A stretch of 64,000 bases of DNA from contig NC_048562.1 in assembly GCF_902806685.2 (NCBI RefSeq), forward strand, positions 5,904,249 through 5,968,248. Direction: 5' to 3'. Below are positions 12,401-24,400 of the stretch, piece by piece. The stretch's first letter is position 1. The number at the start of each line of letters is the position of its first letter. The notes under the pieces were generated by a model. It did not search any database and was not told the origin of the DNA. It saw only the letters and a program-made list of their open reading frames with translations. Source of the DNA: Maniola hyperantus. Lineage: Eukaryota > Arthropoda > Insecta > Lepidoptera > Nymphalidae. Both the position numbers and the translations under genes were made by a program.

Positions 12401-15400
12401 CCATTAAAGAGTATTTAACAGACACAAATTTATAATAAGTTGTAGCATTTTTTATTTATTTTATTAGCAGTCTTTAAATTGTATTGTATTATATTGTTAA
12501 ATCTAGTAGGTATGTATAAAATATAATTATTAACTGTATTAAATAATAGTAATAATAGATAATTCAATTGTAATTTAAGTCAGTAAGTTGGTTTTAGTTT
12601 TTAGGAGTTAGTTTTATTTTTTTGCATGCCATAATATGGCTATTTGTGGTGAAACTATAATAAGTGTAACATCTGTATATACATACATACCCACATGTGC
12701 AATAAAGAATATTTGATTTGATTTGATTTGATTTGATTTGTTATAAGTTTTTATTGCCATGTAGTTATGCGCTTTTAGAAAAAAGATTTATCCTCGTGTG
12801 AGGTAGCTGAATTTTATTATTCCTTCTTCTGCTTTTCAAGTTTGGATTGACCTCATTAGCTAAGAGGTCAAAATTTTAATTTATTTATCACCGACAACTT
12901 CCATACATAAAAGACCGCACATTTAAATACATACAATAAACAGTATGGTCTTCAATTACAGGTGAAACTTTGCTTATAAACTAACATGCACTAACTTACA
13001 GACTAACAGATTAAAGTATAGATTAACAGACAGACTTAATAACGTACAGAGTAACTTGACAGATTAACAGTAGGTAAAAATAAAATAGTTAAATATGTAA
13101 AGGAATTTAAATTGAAAGAAAAATATAGATATACCTACTTAACAAAATATAACTAATTTTATTTATCACTTAATCACCCGCCCCTGTTTTTTTTTTTTTT
13201 GGTTTTTAGCCCCTTCCATATAATCTTCTATCTTCGAAATATGCAAATTTGTGAAAAGAAATATACACTTTTAAACACAAAAAAACCGGCCAAGTGCGAG
13301 TCAGGCTCGCGCAATGAGGGTTCCGTACTACAGTCGTATTTTCTAGACATTTAGCATGATAATTCAAAAACTATGATACATAAAAATAAATAAAAATGTG
13401 TTTTAGAATGCACAGGTGAAGCCCTTTCATATGATACCCCACTTGATATAGTTATCTTACTTCGAAAATTGAACATACTAATTATTAGTGCATGACCACA
13501 ATTTAATCTGTATATATAAAATTCAAAGTCCTGACTGACTGACTGACATATATATCAACGCACAGCCTAAACCGCTGGTCTTAGAGACATGAAATTTTGA
13601 GGGTGTGATCTTTGTAAAAAGTAGGTATCCACTAAGAAAAGATTTTTCGAAATTCTACCCCTAAGTGGGTTAAATGGGGGATGCAAGTTTGTATGAAAGT
13701 CCGTCATTTTTCAAGTTATTTGCATGAAAATTGGTATTTGGGTTTTCCGTAACAAATGAAAAAATACGTGTTCCAGGATTTTTGGAAATTCAACCCCCCC
13801 TTTTTTTCTAAATTCCACCCGAGCGGTCAGGTAGTTAATAAAAATAATCTCACCGTATAATGGCTCGCCTGTACCATAGCTTCAGCGATTTGAGCCCATC
13901 GCATCCTCTCTTCCAGCGTTACCTGTAACGCAAAATATATCCATCATTTACCGATCAATGGCCCACTACTGAGCACGGGTCTTCTCTTAGATTGAGAAGG
14001 GCACAAGAATAAACTACCGTGAGTTATTTCCATTATAAATACGGGAGACGATCTCCCCCCCCCCCCCCCCCCCCCCACCCCAGCCACTCTCACAACGGGC
14101 TCTACGGGCAGCGGCACGTGCGTCCCGCAGTCAAAACCGCGGCGCGTGCGCGAACGGACTCCCTTGAAAAAGGACCCCGGATGGGTTCGAAACTAGTCGG
14201 GCTAACGTCGACTACACACGTGAGTAAGCCGGGACAGATAGTATTTATAATAGGCACCTTGTAGGCAAGCGCGTCCCATCTTAGGCCACATCATCACTTC
14301 CCATCAGGTGTAATCGTGGTCAAGCGTGCGCCTATCTATAATATAAAAATGAATCACCAAATGTGTTGGTCATCGCAGATCTCGAGAACAGCTGAACCGA
14401 TTTCGCTAATTCTTTTTTTATAATATTCCATGAAGTACGAGGAGAAAAATTTAATTCAACCTCCCCCTCAAATTTCGAAACTCCACCCGAGCGAAGCCGG
14501 GGCGGTTCAGCTAGTAATTAATAAAAAAAAGAGTTTGGCCCTCTTTGAGGGGGTTTGGACTCTTGTTCGAATCGAGTTCGACTCTAGTTCAACTCTTGTT
14601 CGAATCGAGTTCAACTCTGGTTCGACTTTGTTCGAATCGAGTTCGACTCTAGTTCGACTCCAGTTTAAATCGAGTTCGACTCTTGTTCGAATCGAGTTCG
14701 ACTCTAGTTCGACTCTTGTTGAACTCTTGTTCGACTCGAGATCGACTCTTGTTTTACAATCATGAATCAGTTAAAATATATAAAATATATATATTTACAC
14801 AAGTTTAAAAAATGTGTTAAAAGTATGCTCCTAAAAAAGCATATTATACAGTCGCAGACTATGTAAACGATACAAACACTAAAAATTGAAAAATAATTTA
14901 ATTTATTACCGAATATATTATGTATACAAGAGTTAATATAGTTCCATAATAATACTTTTTGGTGCCGGTGCCAATTAGCTTTAGCTGCGCGAATCGTCTA
15001 GACTTCATATTTTTATGGGACTCCACAATGGCACCTCATTGGCACCGACCCCAAAAAATATTATTATGGAACTATATTAACTCTTGTATACATAATATAT
15101 TCGGTAATAAATTAAATTATTTTTCAATTTTTAGTGTTTGTGTATCGAAGTCGGTTTTTATTTTTTTTGTAAAAAATTTTTATTTCACAATTTTTAGTGG
15201 CCCCATGGAATTATGCTATGACTGGTTAAAAGTCTACTGTTTACTAAGCTATTACACTGATCGCGAGCAATTTACTCTTATCCGTTGAGGAGTTCCAGTA
15301 TCTATCTTCGAAGATGTTCATCAGATCTTCACCAAATTGAAATGGGACCAACTTTGAAGTATACCCTTTCAAACAAAAAAAGAATTTTCAAAATCGGTCT

Positions 15401-18400
15401 AGGCGTCTTCGAGTAATCGGGGAACATACATAAAAAAAAAAAAAAAAAAAAAAATCCGACGAATTGAGAACCTCCTCCTTTTTTTGAAGTCGGTTAAAAA
15501 AAGCTTGGATTTGACTCGCTCCAGCAATGCACGGGGCTGCAATGGCTTGTATAGTACGGTATAATAACATTGTAAATTGAAAAATTAAAAAGAGCAACCG
15601 CCGAGTTTCTTGCTGGTTCTTCTCGGTAGGAACGGCATTCCGAACCAGTGGTAAATTAAAACTACCTGACTATTCATAAGCACTTTTAAAAAGTTTACAT
15701 GAATAAAAAAACATTCTATTCTATTCTATTCTATATGATTCCCGCGTTAATTTAGAGTAACAAATAAATGATTACCTGGTATGGGGGTTGTCCCACGGGT
15801 GGTGTCTTGATGGTGTTAGCTGTCATGTAGTTGAACACGGGGGACCCCATGCCCATCGCTTTCTGTTCGCGAGACCATTTTCGGCTGCGAAAATCAAAAA
15901 ACAATTCCAGTAAATTTTTTTTTTTAATTTGTAAGGTAGACCTGCTAAAAGAACTTAATACTAAAGAAATACTTAATAGTGGTTAAATTTGTAAGGTAGA
16001 CCTGCTAAAAGAACTTAATACTAAAGAAATACTTAATAGTGGTTAAATTTGTAAGGTAGACCTGCTAAAAGAACTTAATACTAAAGAAATACTTAATAGT
16101 GGTTAAATTTGTAAGGTAGACCTGCTAAAAGAACTTAATACTAAAGAAATACTTAATAGTGGTTAAATTTGTAAGGTAGACCTGCTAAAAGAACTTAATA
16201 CTAAAGAAATACTTAATAGTGGTTAAATTTGTAAGGTAGACCTGCTAAAAGAACTTAATACTAAAGAAATACTTAATAGTGGTTAAATTTGTAAGGTAGA
16301 CCTGCTAAAAGAACTTAATACTAAAGAAATACTTAATGGTGGTTAAATTTGTAAGGTAGACCTGCTAAAAGAACTTAATACTAAAGAAATACTTAATAGT
16401 GGTTAAATTTGTAAGGTAGACCTGCTAAAAGAACTTAATACTAAAGAAATACTTAATAGTGGTTAAATTTGTAAGGTAGACCTGCTAAAAGAACTTAATA
16501 CTAAAGAAATACTTAATAGTGGTTAAATTTGTAAGGTAGACCTGCTAAAAGAACTTAATACTAAAGAAATACTTAATAGTGGTTAAATTTGTAAGGTAGA
16601 CCTGCTAAAAGAACTTAATACTAAAGAAATACTTAATAGTGGTTATTTTTCGGGTTCCGTACCTCAAAAATAAAAACGGAACCCTTTTAGGATCCCGCGG
16701 AAATGCAGCCAGTATTCTTGGCACGATTCCACGCGGGTATGATTTGTATAGTAACTAGCTTATGCTCGCGACTTCGTCCGCGTGGACTACAAAATTTCAA
16801 AACCCTATTTCACCCCCTTACGAGTTGAATTTTCAAAAATCCTTTCTTAGCGGATGCCTACGTCATAATAGCTATCTGCATGCCAAATTTCAGCCCGATC
16901 CGTCCAGTAGTTTGAGCTGTGCGTTGATAGATCAGTCAGTCAGTCAGTCATTCAGTCAGTCAGTCACCTTTTCCTTTTATATATATAGACTAGCTTATGC
17001 TCGCGACTTCGTCCGCGTGGACTACACAAATTTCAAACCCCTATTTCACCCCCTCAGGGGTTGAAATTTCAAAAATCCTTTATTAGCGGATGCCTACGTC
17101 ATAATAGCTATCTGCATGCCAAATTTCAGCCCGATCCGTCCAGTAGTTTGAGCTGTACGTTGATAGATCAGTCAGTCAGTCAGTCAGTCAGTCACCTTTC
17201 CCTTTTATATATATAGAAGAAGAAGACTATGTAGAGATTTTCATTTTAAAAAAGATCTCTGAGCTGAACCTGCGCAGTGGGTGATTTATATTCTATTACC
17301 TCCAAGATAGTAGAGCAGCTAAAGTCAATGCAATGACCAACGCAGCTGCAAGAGAAGCCCCCACCGCCACCCCTATAACTTCTCCATCCATTTCACACGT
17401 CGACCCGTAGTAGCCGGAGGTACATCTGGAAAATGGAGAAAATAATAAATAAATAAATAAATAAAACGTTTATTTTTCAATCATCTAGATTACACACATA
17501 CATTGATTTGATCTTGAACAAATTTGCGTGCTTGTTGACATAAGCATATACAATATAAAAAATGGTACAAGATCAAGAACTGGCTATCCTAGCTAGATTT
17601 TTAGATCTGTGTTAAGGATAGCCAGCCAAAATGGCAATTTTATTCTTCTGCTGTTCTAGTATTCAACTCTAGTACAACTCAAGTTGCACGTACTTTTCCT
17701 AGACTGGCGATCGATTCGAGTTTGACTCGAGTTCGACTCTTGTTCGACTCTAGTTCGAATCGAGTTCGACTCTTGTTCAAATCAAGTTCGAATCGAGTTC
17801 GACTCTTGTTCGACTAGAGTTCGACTCTTGTTCCAATCGAGTTCCAACTATTGTTCGAATCTAGTTCGAACCGAGTTCAACTTTTGTTCGAATCGAGTTC
17901 GAGTCTAGTTCGACTCGAGTTCAACTCGAGTTCGACTCTACTTCGACTCGAGTTCAACTCTTCTTCGAATCGAGTTCGACTCTACCTCGACTCGAGTTCA
18001 ACTCTTCTTCGACTCTTGTTCGAATCGAGTTCAACTATAGTTCGATTCTAGTTCGACTCTTGTTCGACTCGAGTTCGACTCTTATTCGACTCGAGTCCGA
18101 TTCGTGTTCGATTCTTTGTCGAGTCAATTTCGATTCTCACGTCAGGGTCGTGGACTGCAATCTTGTGGCCGTGTAGTACTTACGTGCAATAAGGCTGCCC
18201 ATTCGTGTAGCGACAGACGCCGCGCTCGCTGCAGTGCGACGCGGCGCACGCACGACAGTCGCGACCCGACCTGTGCGCGACTGTCGACACGTCCAGTGTC
18301 GTGTCGGGACAAGCGCACCTGAAAAAATATATTTTTGAAATTTTGTGATTTTTCACAGGCTGCTTTAAGTAAGGTAGCAACTTAACATAACTAGCTGATG

Positions 18401-21400
18401 CCTGCGACTTCGTCCGCGTGGAACTAAATTTTTTTAAAATCCCGTAGGAACTCTTTGATATTCCGGGATAAAAAGTAGCCAATGTCACTCTCAAGGTCTT
18501 TATCTATACTCATGCAAAAAATCACGCCAATCCGTTGCACCGTTGCGACATGATTGAAGGACAAACCAACAAACCAATGAACCAACAAATAAACACAAGC
18601 CGGTGCCAATTAGCTTTAGCTGCGCGAATCGTCTAGACTTCATATTTTTATGGGACTCCACAATGGCACCGACCCCAAAAAATATTATTATGGAACTATA
18701 TTAACTCTTGTATACATAATATATTCGGTAATAAATTAAATTATTTTTCAATTTTTAGTGTTTGTGTAACGAAGTCGGTTTTTATTTTTTTTGTAAAAAA
18801 AATTTATTTCACAATTTTTAGTGGTCCCATGGAATTATGCTATGACTGGTTAAAAATCTACAGTTTACTAAGCTATTACACTGATCGCGAGCAATTTACT
18901 CTTATCCGTTGAGGAGTTCCAGTATCTATCTTCGAAGATGTTCATCAGATCTTCACCAAATTGAAATGGGACCAACTTTGAAGTATACCCTTTCAAACAA
19001 AAAAAGAATTTTCAAAATCGGTCTAGGCGTTTTCGAGTAATCGGGGAACATACATTAAAAAAAAAAAAAAAAGATTCCGACGAATTGAGAACCACCTTCT
19101 TTTTTTGAAGTCGGTTAAAAATAAGGAGAGAGCTGATGATTGAGGATTTCGTAGACGGATGAAGAGCACGCTTAAGGTATTGAAGATAGGTGGGAGGTGC
19201 TCGAGCAAATGTCATTCGAAACGTCATCCAATTGCCAATGAGCTGAAAAAATTCAAAATGGCGAAAAAAAGATGGCCGCCATTACAAACTTCGTCGTTGT
19301 CTATCTCGGGGAGTATAAAAGATGGAAGAGTAGTTTCTTCGCAAAAGATTATCAAGATCCAAAGGTCTACTCGATGAATAGAAAAAAAATTCAAGATGGC
19401 GGAATTTATTTTTCCATAGAAAATGTATGGCGAATAAAGTCCACATTTTGAAAAACCAACGCTGCATGCTCGCGGACCACTTCAGTGGTCCGCGCACCCA
19501 CGCACCCTACTAGTCTATATATATATAAAAGGAAAAGGTGACTGACTGACTGACTGACTGACTGACTGATCTATCAACGCACAGCTCAAACTACTGGACG
19601 GATCGGGCTGAAATTTGGCATGCAGGTAGCTATTATAACGTAGGAATCCGCTACGAAAGGATTTTTGAAAATTCAACCCCTAAGGGGGTGAAATAGGGGT
19701 TTGAAATTTGTGTAGTCCACGCGAAAGAAGTCGCGGGAATAAGCTAGTTTATAATAAGGGTACTGATCTCACCTGAAAGCGCCCCAAGTATTGGTGCAAA
19801 CGGCAAGTGCGTGACAGTCGTTAAAGTCTGAACTAGTACACTCGTCTAAATCTGTAACAAAAATACTTTTGAATAAAATTCGACTGGGGTCAAACATACA
19901 TGTATACGTTGAACCCGACATTTATATATGATATATATATTTATATATGATATAACCCGACATTTATATATGATATATATATTTATATATTAATTTGATC
20001 GGATCCAAAGGCGGGCTGTTCGACTTGTGGACGATTCCAAACTAACCGGCTCGTTGGAAAGCCTGGAGCACCGCAGAGACGTTAGCTCTCTATGCGTGTT
20101 CTATCGCCTGTATAATGGGGAGTGCTCTGAGGAGCTTTTTGACCTTATTCCACCCTCTTTTTTCTACAACCGCACCGCGCGCCACCGTAAGGAATTTCAC
20201 CCTCACCATCTGGGTGTCTGGTGCACTTCGACCGTCCGCTGCGCCAGATCCTTCTTTCCACGCACGTGCAAACTGTGGAACCAACTCCCATCGGCGGTGT
20301 TCCCACTAGATTACAACATGGGGTTATTCAAGGGGCGGACCAACAAATTCCTAAAAGGCCGGCAACGCATCGGCGGCTCCTCTGGTGCTGCAAATGTTCA
20401 TGGGCGGCGGTAATCACTTAACATCAGGTGACCCGCCTGCTCGCTTGCTCGCTATATCTATTTAAAAAAAATATATATATATGATATATTATATAAATAC
20501 TTTTGAATAAAGTTCGACTGGGGTCAAACATACATGTATAAGTTGAACCCGACATTTATAACATGAGCCGACATGTATAGGTTAAGCCCAGCATGTAAAA
20601 GTTAAACTAGTTTTTACGAGACATTTCACCGCGATTAATAGCCTCATCTGGTGACAGAAGGGCTGGCTCATTTTTTGCGCAACGGATCAGCCTGGCTGTC
20701 CAGCGCGGAAATGCAGCCAGTATTCTTGGCACCATTCCACGCGGTCATGATTTATATAGTAATTAGATAAGGCTAGCTTTAAGTTTAAAAAAAAAAGTTA
20801 AACTAGGCATGTATTGAACTCGACATGTATAAGTTGAACCCGACATTATAACATGCACCCGACATATTGTGTAAGTTAAATCCGACATGTATAAGTTGTA
20901 CACGACATGTATAAATTGAACCCTATATTATAAGTTGCACTCGATATGTAAACGTACAAGTTGACATGTCTAAGTCAAACCCGACGTATATTTGACAACC
21001 TCCCTGGCGCAGTGGTGAGCGCTGTGGCCTTAATAGTGGGAGGTCCCGGGTTCGATTCCTGGCAGGGGTTTGGAATTTTATAATTTCTAAATTTCTGATC
21101 TGGTCTGGTGGGAGTCTTCGGCCGTGGCTAGTTACCACCCTACCGGCAAAGCCGTGCCGCCAAGCGATTTAGCGTTCCGGTACGATGCCGTGTAGAAACC
21201 AAAGGGGTATGGGTTTAATAAAAACTGCCATACCCCTTCCAGGTTAGCCCGCTATCATCTTAGACTGGATCATCACTTACCACCAGGTGAGATTGCAGTC
21301 AAGGGCTAACTTGTTTCTGAATAAATAAAATAAATAAAAATAAAAAAAAACGTTGACCCCGATATGTATAAGTTATACCCGACATGTATAAGTTGAACCC

Positions 21401-24400
21401 GATGTGTATAAGTTGAACCCGATATGATATATACGTTGAACCCGACATGTATAAATTGTACCCGACATGTATAAGTTGTACCCGACATGTGACTTACCTA
21501 CTAAAGGCAATACGCTGCCCGCAACGCTATCTACCCATAACGCCGAAGCGCCAATATTATTGGATCTTCGTCTTATGACACCAATTATATGCTTCTGTAT
21601 GTCTGTGGCTACCGCAGTACGCAGAGTTTCTGGGGTTTCTTGCATCTGGAACAAGACAAACACATAAAAGCATACACTGACTGACTAACATAATATCCAC
21701 ATACGGTACCCGCCAGGAAATATTGTACATCGACCTTTAGAAAGAGATAACAGTACAAGATATTTACGTCTCACCAAACCAAACCAAATTCGAGAGTCGA
21801 AATACTAATAGTTATAGTAAAATGGACCTAAACAGCCTTGAATTGAAGTCAAATATTCAATGCCACTGATTTTAATTTCGCAATGTTTCCGCTTGGAGCG
21901 CTGGCTGTAGAAGTGTAGACAAACTTGAGCTTTAAAACAAGGCATTTAAGATCCAGTTTACTGTAACGCGGAAGTATTTCGACTCTCGAATTTGGTTTGG
22001 TTTGGTGAGACGTAAAATCTTGTACTACGGGTACAGTTTCTCTGTCGTTGCGACCGACAAAACGTCACGTAGATGACAGAGACAACGCTCTACGAAGCCG
22101 AAATGTCATTCTAAAGGCCGGTGTACATTGTTTTCTGCCGTGTACCTACCAGCGGCGAAGAGTCAATATAACACGATTCCTATCGGCTTCCCTTTAAGAA
22201 TTGGCATAATATAGCGTAAGTAGGTACTATTCACATAAATTCGGTAATACGTTCGTAAATACAAAGGTTCAATCGTCACAAATGCTATTTTTTTTTTTGT
22301 TATTACTAATTTAAGTTAAAAGCATAACAGCTAATGTAGGTAAGTAACATGTCTACAGTCCTACACCATACAAGCCGTAAAATATCGGATTCCCTAGTTA
22401 GATTTTTGCTTAGTATTTATCTCTTTCATTTCCCTAGCGAAAGCGAAAGGAGCGAACTAGGTCTGTCTCGCTCTACGTTTGGAACCCACCAATTTAATCT
22501 GGCCCAGTAGCGAATACGAATTTGGAACTCTGACAGGTCAGACAAATTTGACGTAGTTAAGCCGCTAGAATCCGAGTTACCGTATTATACCTCCAAATTA
22601 AAAATTATATTAATAGTATTATTTTAACAGGTACATGCTACTATTTTGAGTATTTTGTATTTTGAAGGGTGATTTGATATTGATTTTGATTGTTTATTAT
22701 TTGTTTTTGTGAAGCGTCCATGCACGTTTGTTTTTAAAGTTGTTAGTGGTGTTTTATTTTGATATAATAAATTGGTGCTAGTGATTAATAACTAATAAGT
22801 GTAAGTTCGCGGTATTTTAGATTCATTTTGGTAAGTTAACATTAGAAATTACCTTAATTCACATAGATTGTTGTTTAACAGATTTCCTGTTACGTAACGA
22901 TAGTATTTTTTCTAAATCGAGTTTTGAAAACAAAAAGCGTCTTTAATCGATGGGGAACAGCTGATATTCTTTTAGGTAATTAGGTAGGTAGGTAACTTTC
23001 CGGCTTCCCTTTTTCAGATTTTCACACTTCGCCACTGGTACCTACTGTAATTTTTTACATTTTTTTATATAGGTACATTCATTTCATCCATTCGTTCATT
23101 CTTTCATAGTTTCATTATTTATTGCTTCATGTATTCATTCATTCATTTAACGTTTTAAAAATTGAAAATACTTACCAAAACCGTATAGTTGACGTAAACC
23201 CCTCTATGGTCCTCGTCTCCCTTGTGTATCGAATTGACTGTTCCACTCACGAAGTCATCCGAGAATGGAGTCATCGAGAACGCCGAGTCGATCTGTAAAT
23301 CACACTAATATTATAAAGGCGAAAGTTTGTGTGTATATATGTTACTCTTTCTCTCAAAAACTACTGGACGGATTTAGGGGGGGTAAGGGGGTGCACTAAC
23401 ATCTTAACACACCAAATGTCAACCTTACCTGCCCCCTGCGAATCAGCGGACGAAGATATGACGACCGAAGAATGGCGGGATAACCATTCCAAATGGCTTG
23501 GCTTTAAATAACACAGACCAGAGACGGGCAGCAGCGTCACTGGTGCGAAATGGCCTACAGCCCTGCGCTGACCAACCCGCCTGCCCAGCGTGGTCAGTAT
23601 GGGCATTACTTCTAATGAGCAGCGCCAACAGACAAAGGCCCCCAGTTCCCGGCAGCCCTGCTATTCCCGATTACGGTAAGGTGGTGGGGAGCGGGTGGAT
23701 GAGGAAGGCTGAGGACCGTGTTTGGTGGCGTGCTCTTGGACTATGTCCAGCAGTGGACGCAAACAGGCTGATGGATTGGATTGGATTGGATTTAGGGTGA
23801 GATAAGACAGAGTTAAAACGAGACAGAGCACTCTGTGGTCTCTGCGAGGCTCGGACCACGGCTTAGGATAACGGGGACCTCGTCTTCGCCGGCGAACACG
23901 CTGTATCATTGATTTGTGTAGCCCTGCGAATTAGGGAGCATTGTCGGTCATTATTTGGTCGTCAGGATCGTTAAGGACGTGCTTAGGGCGTCTTTTATCA
24001 GGAGGGTCTTACTTTGCTTAGACTTAAGACAAAGTTAAAACGAGACAGAGCACTCTGTGGTCTCTGCGAGGCTCGGACCACGGCTCAGGATAACGGGGAC
24101 CTCGTCTTCGCCGGCGAACACGCTGTATCATTGATTTGTGTAGCCCTGCGAATTAGAGGGCATTGTCGGTCATTATTTGGTCGTCAGGGTCGTTAAGGAC
24201 GTGCTTAGGGCGTCTTTTGTCGGGAGGGGTCATACTTTGCTTAGACTTAAGACAAAGTTAAAACGAGACAGAGCACTCTGTGGTCTCTGCGAGGCTCGGA
24301 CCCCGTCTTCGCCGGCGAACACGCTGTATCATTGATTTGTGTAGCCCTGCGAATTAGAGGGCATTGTCGGTCATTATTTGGTCGTCAGGGTCGTTAAGGA

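Noticed and set aside
15926..16645. CRISPR array
   Set aside because: The 60-bp units are contiguous and identical with no spacers, in a eukaryotic intron.
17851..18051. Ser-rich ORFs at 14430-14765 and 17851-18051
   Set aside because: They come from the 12-bp minisatellite and have no start context or splice support.
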